NCBI RefSeq assembly: GCF_000067045.1
Contig: NC_010125.1
Location: forward strand, 2,160,001-2,224,000
Reading direction: 5' to 3'
Origin: Gluconacetobacter diazotrophicus PA1 5
GTDB lineage: Bacteria > Pseudomonadota > Alphaproteobacteria > Acetobacterales > Acetobacteraceae
DNA length: 64,000 nt
Numbering within the stretch: position 1 is the stretch's first letter; every line of letters begins with the position of its first letter. Below the pieces are notes generated by a model. That model saw nothing but the letters and a program-made list of their open reading frames with translations. It was not told the DNA's origin and did not search any database. The position numbers and the translations under genes are program-made. Positions 31,661-40,393 of this stretch are shown here, piece after piece.

Positions 31661-31689
31661 CTTATACGTCCCGTTGCCCGGCACGTCAA
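31661..31689 (-). promoter_or_regulatory. Promoter of the rpmH-rnpA-yidD-yidC series
   Basis: On the minus strand, TTGACG (31689-31684) and TATAAG (31666-31661) are exactly 17 bases apart, close to the sigma-70 consensus. The start of RNA would fall about 30 bases before the rpmH GTG. This is one of the clearest promoters in the window. Confidence 0.75.
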
Positions 31690-31709
31690 CGTGCAAGAGA
31701 AGAAGAGCC

Positions 31710-31916
31710 ATGACAGGCCCCGAATCGGACGAAAAGACCCGCCGGGTCGCCGCGACCCTGCATGACGTGCGCGGCCTGCTGTCGCCCGCGATGCTGTCGG
31801 CCGACGGGCTGACCCTGCATGCCGACCCGCAGGTCCGCGCCGCCGCCGAACAGATCATCCAGTCCATCGAGCAGGCCGTAAGCCGGCTGAAGGCGCTTGG
31901 ACAGCCCAAAAAATGA
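31710..31916 (+). CDS. Small protein resembling an isolated histidine-kinase H-box helix pair
   Basis: A 68-residue protein of no named family that I can assign. The stretch AATLHDVRGLLSPAMLSADG resembles the phospho-acceptor helix of alphaproteobacterial sensor kinases (HDLRGxLxPAM type). It is followed by a second helix (VRAAAEQIIQSIEQAVSRLKA). No ATP-binding domain, sensor or membrane segment is present. It might be a phosphotransfer or dimerisation module, or simply a similar coiled hairpin. The ATG at 31710 is preceded by AGAAGAG. It diverges from rpmH and converges on gloA, so it is probably its own unit. Confidence 0.6.
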   Translation: MTGPESDEKTRRVAATLHDVRGLLSPAMLSADGLTLHADPQVRAAAEQIIQSIEQAVSRLKALGQPKK

Positions 31917-31924
31917 CCGGGCGC

Positions 31925-32314
31925 CTACGGGCGCTGGATCAATTCGATCTTGTACCCGTCCGGGTCTTCCACGAAGGCGATGATCGTGGTGCCGAATTTC
32001 ACGGGCCCGGCCTCGCGCGTCACCTTGCCGCCGCCCGCGCGCACGGCCTCGGCCACCGCCGCCACGTCGGGCACGCCTACGGCGAAATGACCGAATCCGG
32101 TCCCGACCTCGTACCCGTCATCCTGGCCCCAGTTATAGGTCAGTTCGATTTCCGCCTGGCCGGCCGCGTTGTCGGCATAGCCGATGAAGACAAGGGTGTA
32201 TTTGCCTTCGGGCACCTCGCGCCGGCGCAATTCGTGCATGCCCAGCAATTTATAGAAGGCAATGCTGGCGTCGAGATTGCGGACGCGAACCATCGTGTGC
32301 AGATACGATCCCAT
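31925..32314 (-). CDS. gloA: Lactoylglutathione lyase (glyoxalase I)
   Basis: Converts the methylglyoxal-glutathione adduct to S-lactoylglutathione, removing a toxic glycolytic by-product. The four metal-ligand positions are visible: His near the start ([17 protein letters not shown]), Glu in [10 protein letters not shown], His in GFGHFAVGV and Glu in [11 protein letters not shown]. At 129 residues its length is normal. It follows lpxI by nine bases and so ends the long minus-strand envelope series. Confidence 0.95.
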   Translation of the reverse strand: MGSYLHTMVRVRNLDASIAFYKLLGMHELRRREVPEGKYTLVFIGYADNAAGQAEIELTYNWGQDDGYEVGTGFGHFAVGVPDVAAVAEAVRAGGGKVTREAGPVKFGTTIIAFVEDPDGYKIELIQRP

Positions 32315-32323
32315 CTTTCTCTC

Positions 32324-33172
32324 CTATTCGATCCCGGCCAGGAACAGGCCGGCTTCATTCGCGGCCGCGACGCAGCCGTCCGGATCGGTCAACAGGGTGG
32401 CACCGGCCTGGAAGGCGATGCCGCGCAGCCCGGCCTGGGCCGCGCGCCGCACGGTATCCGGCCCGATGGTCGGAAGATCCGCCCGGCGATCCTGCCCGGG
32501 TTTGAGCATCTTGACCAGAACCCCGCCCGGGCGTCCCGGTTGCCGGCATTCCCCCGCACGCAGTAGCATCCGGTCGGTGCCTTCCATCGCCTCGACCGCC
32601 AGGACCAGCCCGTCCTGCACCACGCAGCCCTGGCCGATATCCAGCCGCCCGATGGCATCGACGACCGCACGGCCGCGCCCGATATCGGCCTGCGCCTGGG
32701 CATCGGGCTGGACGCGCCCCAGCACCCCGCGCCGTCCGACCGAACCGGAGAGGAATTCATGGGCACCGTGAATGGTGAATCCTTCCTCGGCCAACACGCG
32801 GACGATCGCCGCCAGCAGGCCGTCATCGCCCGAAAACAGCGCGCGCCCGATGCGCGCCATGATCCGGGCCCCCGTCGCATCGGGACGCAGGTCGGAAAAC
32901 GAAGGCCGGCGCACCGGTCCGATCAGGACAAGGTCCCGGCATTGTTCCGCGCGCAGGCAGGACAGGATTTCGCCCGCCGCCGCCAGACGGATATAGCGGT
33001 GCGGCCAGGGCTCGATGATGGCGGGTTCGGCGAAATCCTGGAAACCGACGATGAACACGCGCAGGCCCATGGCCACGGCCGCCCGGGCGACCTGTCCCGG
33101 CAGCGGCCCGCCGCCGGCCAGGATTCCCACGCACTCGCCCGACAGCGCCGGCCCGTTCTTCCGACCGGACAC
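32324..33172 (-). CDS. lpxI: UDP-2,3-diacylglucosamine pyrophosphatase LpxI
   Basis: Cleaves UDP-2,3-diacylglucosamine to lipid X, the fourth lipid A step. LpxI replaces LpxH in most alphaproteobacteria. The N-terminal domain opens GILAGGGPLPGQVARAA and includes LIGPVRRPSFSDL. The C-terminal domain has KMLKPGQDRRADLPTIGPDT with the catalytic Asp in the last part. At 282 residues its length is normal. It is directly after lpxA (no gap), consistent with co-transcription. Confidence 0.94.
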   Translation of the reverse strand: MSGRKNGPALSGECVGILAGGGPLPGQVARAAVAMGLRVFIVGFQDFAEPAIIEPWPHRYIRLAAAGEILSCLRAEQCRDLVLIGPVRRPSFSDLRPDATGARIMARIGRALFSGDDGLLAAIVRVLAEEGFTIHGAHEFLSGSVGRRGVLGRVQPDAQAQADIGRGRAVVDAIGRLDIGQGCVVQDGLVLAVEAMEGTDRMLLRAGECRQPGRPGGVLVKMLKPGQDRRADLPTIGPDTVRRAAQAGLRGIAFQAGATLLTDPDGCVAAANEAGLFLAGIE

Positions 33173-34066
33173 TCAGACGCCGTCTGATTCGATCGAGGCC
33201 GCTCCCCCGCCGGCTACCCGCACCAGGCCGCGATGGCTGGGGGCCTCGATGAAGGCCAGGATCTCGGCCACCTTCGGGTCGCTGCCGTAATCCGCCCGCA
33301 CGCTTGCGAGGCGACGGCTGAAGGCCGTCGATTCCTCGTCCATCGCCCGGGGGTAGAGGGCGCGGAACGCACGGCGCAGAAGATGCAGTTCATCCGGCTG
33401 CACGCCGTTGCGCTTCAGCCAGATCCAGTGCAGCCCCACCAACCGCGCGCGGTTGCCCAGCACGCTGCCATAGGGAATGACGTCGGCTTCCACTCCGCAG
33501 ACGCCGCCGACCAGGGCCGCCCGTCCGATACGGACGAACTGGTGCAGCGCCGCCGCACCCATGATCCGCGCATGATCGCCGATCGTCACATGGCCGCCCA
33601 TGACCACATTGTTCACGATGATGACCCCGTTCCCCAGGGTGCAGTCGTGCGCCACATGGGAATTGGCCATGATCAGGCAGTCGTCACCGACCCGGGTGAC
33701 CCCGCTGCCCGTCGCGGTGCCACGGTGGATCGTGACGTTTTCGCGGATGACCGTGCGCGCACCGATGGTGCAGCGCGTGGGTTCGCCACGATATTTCAGG
33801 TCCTGCGGCGCCATTCCGATGGTGGTGAACGGAAAGCAGACGACCCCGGGACCGATGTGGGTATGACCGTCGATGATCACGTTGGCGATCAGATGGACCC
33901 CGTCCTCGATCGTCACGTCGGGACCGATGGAACACCACGGGCCGATCCGAACCCCATGACCGATCCGCGCCCCGCTCGCCACGATCGAGGAAGGATGAAT
34001 CTCGGCGGCCCTGGTTTCGGCGTCCAATCCTGCCAAATCGGTCAACATTCTCTCTCCCAGCAGCAT
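33173..34066 (-). CDS. lpxA: UDP-N-acetylglucosamine acyltransferase LpxA
   Basis: Puts the first 3-hydroxyacyl chain on UDP-GlcNAc, the first lipid A step. The left-handed beta-helix is shown by hexapeptide turns (IHPSSIVASGARIGHGVRIG, VIIVNNVVMGGHVTIGDHA). The catalytic His is in MANSHVAHDCTLG. The C-terminal helices carry GLHWIWLKRNGVQ. The frame gives 297 residues from ATG 34066; ATG 34048 with GGGAGA just upstream is an equally good start. It is placed between fabZ and lpxI. Confidence 0.95.
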   Translation of the reverse strand: MLLGERMLTDLAGLDAETRAAEIHPSSIVASGARIGHGVRIGPWCSIGPDVTIEDGVHLIANVIIDGHTHIGPGVVCFPFTTIGMAPQDLKYRGEPTRCTIGARTVIRENVTIHRGTATGSGVTRVGDDCLIMANSHVAHDCTLGNGVIIVNNVVMGGHVTIGDHARIMGAAALHQFVRIGRAALVGGVCGVEADVIPYGSVLGNRARLVGLHWIWLKRNGVQPDELHLLRRAFRALYPRAMDEESTAFSRRLASVRADYGSDPKVAEILAFIEAPSHRGLVRVAGGGAASIESDGV

Positions 34067-34089
34067 CCGATCCCCAACGGGGCAGGATG

Positions 34090-34575
34090 CTAGCCCATGA
34101 TCATCGCGCTGAACGTGGCTTCGGCCACCGACACGCCGTCAACGCGCGCGATACCCTTGAATTTCCATACGTTGGCGCGGCTGCGTTCCTTTTCGACATG
34201 GATACGCAACTGGTCGCCCGGTCCGACCGGCCGGCGGAACTTCGCCCCGTCGATCGTCATGAAATAGACCAGCTTGCCCTCGAACGCCGGGCCAAGGGTC
34301 AGCACCACCAGGGTTGCGGCCGTCTGCGCCATCGCCTCGATGATCAGGACGCCCGGCATGACGGGGCGGGCCGGAAAATGCCCCTGGAAATGCGGTTCGC
34401 TGGCGGTCACGTTCTTGATGCCGACCGCCGAGGACCCCAGCACGATATCGACCATCCGGTCGATCAGCAGGAACGGATAGCGATGGGGTATCGCTTCCAT
34501 GATCCGCATCACGTCGATCGCTTCGATGCAGGTCGGGCTATCGCCCGCCGGGGGAACCTCTACTTCTTTATCCAC
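34090..34575 (-). CDS. fabZ: 3-hydroxyacyl-ACP dehydratase FabZ
   Basis: Dehydrates 3-hydroxyacyl-ACP in fatty acid elongation and competes with LpxA and LpxD for the same substrate, which explains the linkage. The hot-dog fold active site is [20 protein letters not shown] (His) followed by IEAMAQTAA (Glu). [13 protein letters not shown] is also typical. The start is GTG at 34575, giving 161 residues. Confidence 0.95.
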   Translation of the reverse strand: MDKEVEVPPAGDSPTCIEAIDVMRIMEAIPHRYPFLLIDRMVDIVLGSSAVGIKNVTASEPHFQGHFPARPVMPGVLIIEAMAQTAATLVVLTLGPAFEGKLVYFMTIDGAKFRRPVGPGDQLRIHVEKERSRANVWKFKGIARVDGVSVAEATFSAMIMG

Positions 34576-34679
34576 GTCGTCCGACCATCTTGCTCGGGAT
34601 AGCGGGACACGTCATCCTTGCGACCGTCGCCCGCCTGTCCCGGTTGAATTCCGGGGGCCTTGTTCGGAGGCCAGCAGCC

Positions 34680-35750
34680 TCAGGTCTCGCCCCCTCCATT
34701 TTGCGTCGCCTTTTTGGCCAGGCGCCGCAACACGGCCACGTTCCGGAAAAATTCCCGAAACGGCATCGCAGGGCTACCGATAACATCGGCCCCTGCTTCC
34801 ACATCCGACATCACGCCGCATTGCGCACCGATACGGGCCTTGGTGCCAACACGAATATGACCGATCAGACCGGCCTGGGCGGCGATGGTGACAAAATCGC
34901 CCAGTTCCGTCGAACCTGAAATACCGGCCTGGGAAACGACGATACAACACCGCCCGAGGCGGGCATTATGGCCAATCTGCACCAGGTTGTCGAGGCGTGA
35001 GCCCGCGCCGATGACGGTGTCCTGGGACGAACCGCGATCGATGGTCGAATTCGCTCCGACCTCCACCCCGTCTTCCAGCACCACGCGGCCCAACTGCGGC
35101 ACGGTCTCGAACCCGTCGGGCCCTACCGCGAAGCCGAACCCTTCCTGGCCGATCCGCGCGCCGGACAGCAGCGTGACCCGGTCGCCCAGCAGCGCATGCG
35201 ACACGCTGGCGTGGCTGCCGATCCGGCAATGCGCGCCGATCCGCACCCCGTCTCCGATCAGCGCATAGGCGTCGATCCGGCTGCCCGCCCCCACCTGCGC
35301 GCCCGCGCCGATGGTCACGAATGGACCGATCTGCGCCGACGGATCGATGTCGGCGCCGGCGCCGACGATGGCGGTGGGATGGATACCCGGGATCGCGGCC
35401 GGGACCGGGTGGAACAGGCCAGCCACGCGCGCCCACGCCAGATAGGGCGTCGAACACACCAGCCCCACCGTACCCTTGGGCAGACGGTCGACGAAGGCGG
35501 GGGCAAGGATCACCACGCCCGCCCGCGTCTGTTCCAGCAGCGGCGCATAGCGCCGGTTGTCGAGGAAGCTGACCTCTTGCGGGCCGGCCGACTGCAGCGG
35601 CGCGATCCCGACATAGCGGGGGGCGTCGTCTGCCTCATCCCCGCCTTCGACCCTGGCCCCGGCGCATTCCGCCAGTGCCCGGAGCGAGAACGGGCCGTTC
35701 CGCTCGAAGAACCGCCGGTCCCCCGGCAGGGCCGCGTCCTGCCTTTCCAT
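34680..35750 (-). CDS. lpxD: UDP-3-O-acylglucosamine N-acyltransferase LpxD
   Basis: Adds the N-linked hydroxyacyl chain in lipid A synthesis. The N-terminal uridine-binding domain includes SFLDNRRYAPLLEQT. The beta-helix follows with turns such as IHPTAIVGAGADIDPSAQIG, and the catalytic His is in LVQIGHNARLGRC. At 356 residues its length is normal. It lies 14 bases after skp and about 100 bases before fabZ. Confidence 0.95.
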   Translation of the reverse strand: MERQDAALPGDRRFFERNGPFSLRALAECAGARVEGGDEADDAPRYVGIAPLQSAGPQEVSFLDNRRYAPLLEQTRAGVVILAPAFVDRLPKGTVGLVCSTPYLAWARVAGLFHPVPAAIPGIHPTAIVGAGADIDPSAQIGPFVTIGAGAQVGAGSRIDAYALIGDGVRIGAHCRIGSHASVSHALLGDRVTLLSGARIGQEGFGFAVGPDGFETVPQLGRVVLEDGVEVGANSTIDRGSSQDTVIGAGSRLDNLVQIGHNARLGRCCIVVSQAGISGSTELGDFVTIAAQAGLIGHIRVGTKARIGAQCGVMSDVEAGADVIGSPAMPFREFFRNVAVLRRLAKKATQNGGGET

Positions 35751-35764
35751 TGCGCTGGCGCCCG

Positions 35765-36649
35765 TCAGTGCCGGGCCGTCGCCGCGACCGGCGCGGGTGT
35801 CGGGGCAGGCGCCGCCTGCCGGCCGGCATCGGCCGTCGTCGGCATCGTGCCGGACTTCGCCAGTTCCTCGGGATCGACATTCGCCGCCGGGATGAACACG
35901 GTCGGCAGGACCTTGTTCAACTGGTCGGCAACCTGCTGCGTGATGTCCAGTCCGTCCTGGCTGAGCGCGACCTGCTCGCGATGCAGCACAAGGTTCATGC
36001 CGCGGCTTCCGGCGACCTGGCGAAGGATCTGGACCAGTTCGCGCTCGATCTGGTTCAGCGAGACCTGCGCCGCTTCCTGGATGATCCGGTTGCGGTTGCG
36101 GAAATCGCGCTGGGCGGCGATCACGCGTTCCTGCAGGCGACGCTCACGCAACTGGATCTGGTCCGACGCCATGTTCTTGGCCTGGGCCTGCAGCTTCTGC
36201 TGCTCGTCGCGCCAGCCGCCCTGTTCCTTCTGCGCGTCGCGGGCCAGCTCGTCGCGCCGGGCGCCCAGGACGCGCTCGGCCTGCTGCGCGGCACTGGACA
36301 GGCGCATCACGTCGGGCACGCTGATGACGCCGATGACCGGCACCGGCGGGGCCACGCCGCGCGGAATGTCCGGCGAGGCGGGAACCGGCGGCATCGGCAG
36401 GACCGGCGGCGTCTGGGACTGGGCGTCGTCACTGTCGGCGGGGGCGGCGGGCAGCGGCACCGGAGCGGTACGCGCGGGCCCGCGCGGGGCGGCCGTTCCG
36501 GCGGCAGGTTGCGCGGACTTGGGCACGAACCAGCCGGCATTTCCACCGGATGCCGCTGCCCCCTGGGCCAGGGCTGCGGTGGACGGCAGGCCGGCGCAGG
36601 ACATCACGACGGCCGCGACCAGGGCGGATACGCCACGAGAACGAAGCAT
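35765..36649 (-). CDS. skp: Periplasmic chaperone Skp/OmpH family, with long Pro/Ala-rich N-terminus
   Basis: Holdase that escorts outer-membrane proteins to BamA. The signal peptide is MLRSRGVSALVAAVVMSCAG to LAQ. A Pro/Ala-rich linker of about 90 residues follows. The OmpH domain then starts at VIGVISVPDVMRLSSAAQQA and carries the long charged coiled-coil arms (RDELARDAQKEQGGWRDEQQ). At 294 residues it is well above the usual 160-200 because of the linker. The ATG at 36649 has TGAGGTGA upstream. It is eight bases after bamA. Confidence 0.88.
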   Translation of the reverse strand: MLRSRGVSALVAAVVMSCAGLPSTAALAQGAAASGGNAGWFVPKSAQPAAGTAAPRGPARTAPVPLPAAPADSDDAQSQTPPVLPMPPVPASPDIPRGVAPPVPVIGVISVPDVMRLSSAAQQAERVLGARRDELARDAQKEQGGWRDEQQKLQAQAKNMASDQIQLRERRLQERVIAAQRDFRNRNRIIQEAAQVSLNQIERELVQILRQVAGSRGMNLVLHREQVALSQDGLDITQQVADQLNKVLPTVFIPAANVDPEELAKSGTMPTTADAGRQAAPAPTPAPVAATARH

Positions 36650-36656
36650 TGTCACC

Positions 36657-39071
36657 TCAGAATTGCTGGCCGAAGCCAAAGCGGAACAATTGGGTCCGGT
36701 CATGTTTTTCCTTCAGGACCGGAATACCAAGGTCGATATTGATCAGGCCGAATGGGCTCTTCCACGAAAAGCCCACGCCCGTGCTGACACGCGGCTTGAT
36801 CGTGTCGCTATAGACCGGCGTATAATAGGGCATATCCTGCGGATAGGCGGTATAGCGCCGCGGGATACGCAGCCCGTCCAGGCCGCCCATATCGACGAAA
36901 TAGCGGCCCTTGATGCCCATATCCGCCGCCAGCGGCATCGGGAAATTGACGGTGGCCGAACCGGTATACATGAAGCGGCCGCCCAGGAAGTCCTCCTGCG
37001 AATGCATCGGGTAGGTGACACCCTGCCACGTATAAGCGGGGATGCCCATGGTACGGGGGCCGGCGCCGCCATCCATGAAGCCGCGCAGCGTGCTGCCGCC
37101 CAGGTAGAAGTTGTCGATGATGTCGCTGCGGCCGCCGCCCCAGTTCACGATGTCACCCGCTCCGGCGGTCAGCGCGACCGTCCAGTCGTGGTTGCCCATC
37201 AGGTCGTCCAGCGGAATGTAATAGGCGGCATCGAGCTTGCCGCGCAGATAACGCTCGTTTCCACCGATACCGGCGAAATCACCCGCCAGACGGACCACAT
37301 AGCCGCTGTGCGGATTCATGCGGTTGTCACGCGTGTCATAGGTCAGCGTAGTGCTGAGCTGCGACAGCAGCGACCAGCCCGTCTGCTTCAGCACGTACCA
37401 CGACGCATCGCTGTACGCATTGTCGATGTCACGATCCGTCAGCGAATAGCTGAACGACTGCGACAGGTGGTTGTTGTACGAGTACCCCATGCGGAACGAG
37501 ATGCCGTACCGCCCTTCCGAATAGTTCTGATAGGTCTGGTAGTTGTTCTGGATGGCGAAGATATCGACACCCGCCACCATGTTACGATTCAGGAAGTAGG
37601 GGTCACTGACCGAAATATCGGCCTGCCGCTGGTAATACGCCATGGTGCCGGAAATTCCAGCATCAACGCCCGACCCCAGCAGGTTATGCTGCTTCAGCCC
37701 GATATTGCCCAGGATACCCACGTCGGTCGAATAGCCGCCACCCAGTGAGAACTCCCCGGTCGGCTTTTCGACCAGGTTGGCGGCCACGTTTATCTTGTCC
37801 GGTGCCGAACCGGGGCTCTGGTCGATCGAAACCGAACTGAAATATCCCAGATCCTGTAGCATAGCCTTGGCGTATTTGCGCTCGCTCGGGGTGTACGGAT
37901 CGCCCTCGGCCATCGGCAGGTTGCGCCGGATGACCTTGTCCTCGGTAATGGTGTTGCCGTTGATGTCGATGCGTTCGACATATACCCGCGGGCCCTCGCT
38001 GACGTCGAACAGCAGGTCGACGGTGCGCTTTTCCGGATTGCGGGCGATTTCGGGGCGCACCATCGCGAAGGGATGCCCCTGGCCCTGCAGGATTTCCTCC
38101 ATGTCCGTCGCGTTGTGCTGGACCGCACTGCCGTCGTACCACTGGTTCGCGAACAGTTCGATATATTTGCGCAGCGACGCGGCGGGGACATGCTTGAGGG
38201 ACGAGCGGATGTTCACCCGACCGAGGCGATAGCGCAGGCCTTCGTCTACCGTGAAGGTCACGTAGAAGGACTTGCGATCCGGCGACAGTTCGCCCGTGGC
38301 GTTCTTCACCTGGAAATCGACGAACCCGTTACGCAGGTAGAAGCGGCGCAGCAATTCGCCGTCATAGCGCAGGCGCTCGGGATTATATTCATCCGACGAG
38401 GCGAAGAAGCGGTACCAGGCCGTTTCCTTGGACGAGACCACCTGCGCCAGCCGGGCCTCGCTGAACGCGCGGTTGCCGACGAACGAGATCTTCTTGATCA
38501 GTGTCTGCGTCGCCTCGTTGATTTGGAAGACCACATCCACACGGTTATGCGACAGGCGGATGATCTGCGGCGTCACCGTCGCGGCATAGCGTGCCTTCTC
38601 GGCATAGACGCCCAGGATCTTCTGCCGGTCGGCTGCCGTGGTCTGCGTCGAGAAGACGGCGCGCGGCCGCAGCGCGATCACCTTGCGCAGGTCCTCGTCC
38701 TTCGCGGCATGGTTGCCTTCGAAGACGATGCGATTCACGATCGGGTTCTCGACCAGGTGCACCTGCAGCACGTTGCCGGCGCGGTGCAGCGTCACGTCGC
38801 GGAACAGGCCGGTGGCGTACAGCGTCTTGAGGGACCGGTCGAGCTGGTCCTGGTTGAACGGGTCGCCGGGCTGCACGACCATGTAGGACAGGACCGTGTT
38901 GGTCTCGATACGGTCGTTGCCGGAAATGTCGATCGATTCGATGACCCCGCCCGTGGGCGTATGCGCCACCGGGCCCCGCGTCGCAACGCCCTGCCGTGCC
39001 TCGGCGGCCCCGGCGAAAAACAGCGGTATGAGGCAAACCGACGCAAGAAGCGTTGAACGTTTAGTCGGCAA
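36657..39071 (-). CDS. bamA: Outer-membrane assembly factor BamA
   Basis: Core of the BAM complex that folds beta-barrels into the outer membrane. A signal peptide (MPTKRSTLLASVCLIPLFFA to AEA) precedes five POTRA domains (first GGVIESIDISGNDRIETNTV) and a C-terminal barrel with the conserved GGSTLRGFMDGGAGPR and final FRFGFGQQF ending in Phe. At 804 residues its length is normal. The start is TTG 39071, backed by GGGGGAAG seven bases upstream. It sits between rseP and skp. Confidence 0.95.
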   Translation of the reverse strand: MPTKRSTLLASVCLIPLFFAGAAEARQGVATRGPVAHTPTGGVIESIDISGNDRIETNTVLSYMVVQPGDPFNQDQLDRSLKTLYATGLFRDVTLHRAGNVLQVHLVENPIVNRIVFEGNHAAKDEDLRKVIALRPRAVFSTQTTAADRQKILGVYAEKARYAATVTPQIIRLSHNRVDVVFQINEATQTLIKKISFVGNRAFSEARLAQVVSSKETAWYRFFASSDEYNPERLRYDGELLRRFYLRNGFVDFQVKNATGELSPDRKSFYVTFTVDEGLRYRLGRVNIRSSLKHVPAASLRKYIELFANQWYDGSAVQHNATDMEEILQGQGHPFAMVRPEIARNPEKRTVDLLFDVSEGPRVYVERIDINGNTITEDKVIRRNLPMAEGDPYTPSERKYAKAMLQDLGYFSSVSIDQSPGSAPDKINVAANLVEKPTGEFSLGGGYSTDVGILGNIGLKQHNLLGSGVDAGISGTMAYYQRQADISVSDPYFLNRNMVAGVDIFAIQNNYQTYQNYSEGRYGISFRMGYSYNNHLSQSFSYSLTDRDIDNAYSDASWYVLKQTGWSLLSQLSTTLTYDTRDNRMNPHSGYVVRLAGDFAGIGGNERYLRGKLDAAYYIPLDDLMGNHDWTVALTAGAGDIVNWGGGRSDIIDNFYLGGSTLRGFMDGGAGPRTMGIPAYTWQGVTYPMHSQEDFLGGRFMYTGSATVNFPMPLAADMGIKGRYFVDMGGLDGLRIPRRYTAYPQDMPYYTPVYSDTIKPRVSTGVGFSWKSPFGLINIDLGIPVLKEKHDRTQLFRFGFGQQF

Positions 39072-39226
39072 ATTCGGCTTCCCCCAAACCAGACGGCCCG
39101 CAGACCCGACACCTGTCCGCGCGAAACGGATTCGCCGCGTGCTTCCTGTCGATCATATCCGCTTGGCGGAGGTATCCGAAAATCCCCCCGTCGCGCAAGC
39201 GCCTCCATGACCTCGTGATCATGGCA

Positions 39227-40330
39227 TCATCCGGCCAGGGATGCGACCCATCGAAACAGTCCGAAATGCGACAGGTCGTTGAACGTCGAAAACAGGAACA
39301 GGCCCGCGATGACCGCGAAACCGGCCTGGAAACTGATATCGCGCACCCGCCGGGATACGGGACGCCCCAGCACGGCTTCCAGCGCGTAGAAAACCAGCCG
39401 GCCGCCATCCAGCACCGGGATGGGAAACAGGTTGATCAGGCCCAGGTTGATCGACAGCAGCGCCATGAAGGACACCAGGCTGGCCACGCCGTACTGCGCA
39501 ACCTGGCCCGACATCTGGGCGATGCGCAGCGGACCGCCCAGGTCCTTGGCGCTATGCTGCCCGGTCAGCATCTGCCACAGCCCGGCCAGCGTCTGCACCA
39601 CCAGGTGCCATGTCTCCTGCCCCGCGGCGACGATCGCGGCGGGCAGCGCCATCGGCTTGCCCACCGTCGCGGTGAACATCACGCCCAGTTGCCCCGCATG
39701 GCTTCCCGATGAATCGGTCACGGAGCCGACCGTCACCGGCAGGGTCACGTCCTGCCCGGCACGGCGGACCGTAAGGACCGTCTTTTCCCCCGGTTCGGCC
39801 GAAATGCGGGCCTGGATGTCCGCCACGTCCGCCACCACGTGGTCGCCGATCCGCACGATGGCGTCGTTCGGCTTCACGCCGGCCGAAGCCGCGGCGCTTC
39901 CCGGCAGGACCTGCCCCACGACGTTGCGGATTTCCGGCCGCCCCACGGTGGCGAACAGGCCCGCGAACAGCACGATGGCCAGCAGGAAGTTGAAGACCGG
40001 CCCGGCAACGATCACGATGGCGCGGGACAGGACCGGCTTGTCATGGAAGGTCCGTCCGGGCTGCCAGGCCGCCATCTGTTCCGGCGTCGCCTCTTCCGGC
40101 CCTTCGAAGCCATGCGGCTTGACATAGCCGCCCAGGGGCAGCGGGCAGATCCGCCATTCCGTCCCGACCTTGTCATGCCAGCGCAGCAGGGGACGCCCGA
40201 ACCCGATCGAAAATACCTCGACATGCACGCCCCGCCAGCGCGCGGCCAGGTAGTGGCCGAGTTCGTGGATGAAGACCAGCACGCCCAGCACCAGGGCAAA
40301 GGCAAGGACGGTCCGAAGCAGATCGGGCAT
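39227..40330 (-). CDS. rseP: Site-2 zinc protease RseP (M50B)
   Basis: Intramembrane metalloprotease that cleaves anti-sigma factors and leftover signal peptides. The metal site is VFIHELGHYLAARW in the first transmembrane helix and the third ligand lies in LFPIPVLDGGRLV near the C-terminus. A single PDZ domain lies between (AAASAGVKPNDAIVRIGDHV). At 367 residues it resembles the alphaproteobacterial single-PDZ form. It is 63 bases downstream of dxr. Confidence 0.95.
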   Translation of the reverse strand: MPDLLRTVLAFALVLGVLVFIHELGHYLAARWRGVHVEVFSIGFGRPLLRWHDKVGTEWRICPLPLGGYVKPHGFEGPEEATPEQMAAWQPGRTFHDKPVLSRAIVIVAGPVFNFLLAIVLFAGLFATVGRPEIRNVVGQVLPGSAAASAGVKPNDAIVRIGDHVVADVADIQARISAEPGEKTVLTVRRAGQDVTLPVTVGSVTDSSGSHAGQLGVMFTATVGKPMALPAAIVAAGQETWHLVVQTLAGLWQMLTGQHSAKDLGGPLRIAQMSGQVAQYGVASLVSFMALLSINLGLINLFPIPVLDGGRLVFYALEAVLGRPVSRRVRDISFQAGFAVIAGLFLFSTFNDLSHFGLFRWVASLAG

Positions 40331-40393
40331 AATGACGGGCTAACTCCTGATAAAGATCGTCGCCGAACCTGGGCCGGAACTGGCCGCGTCGGA

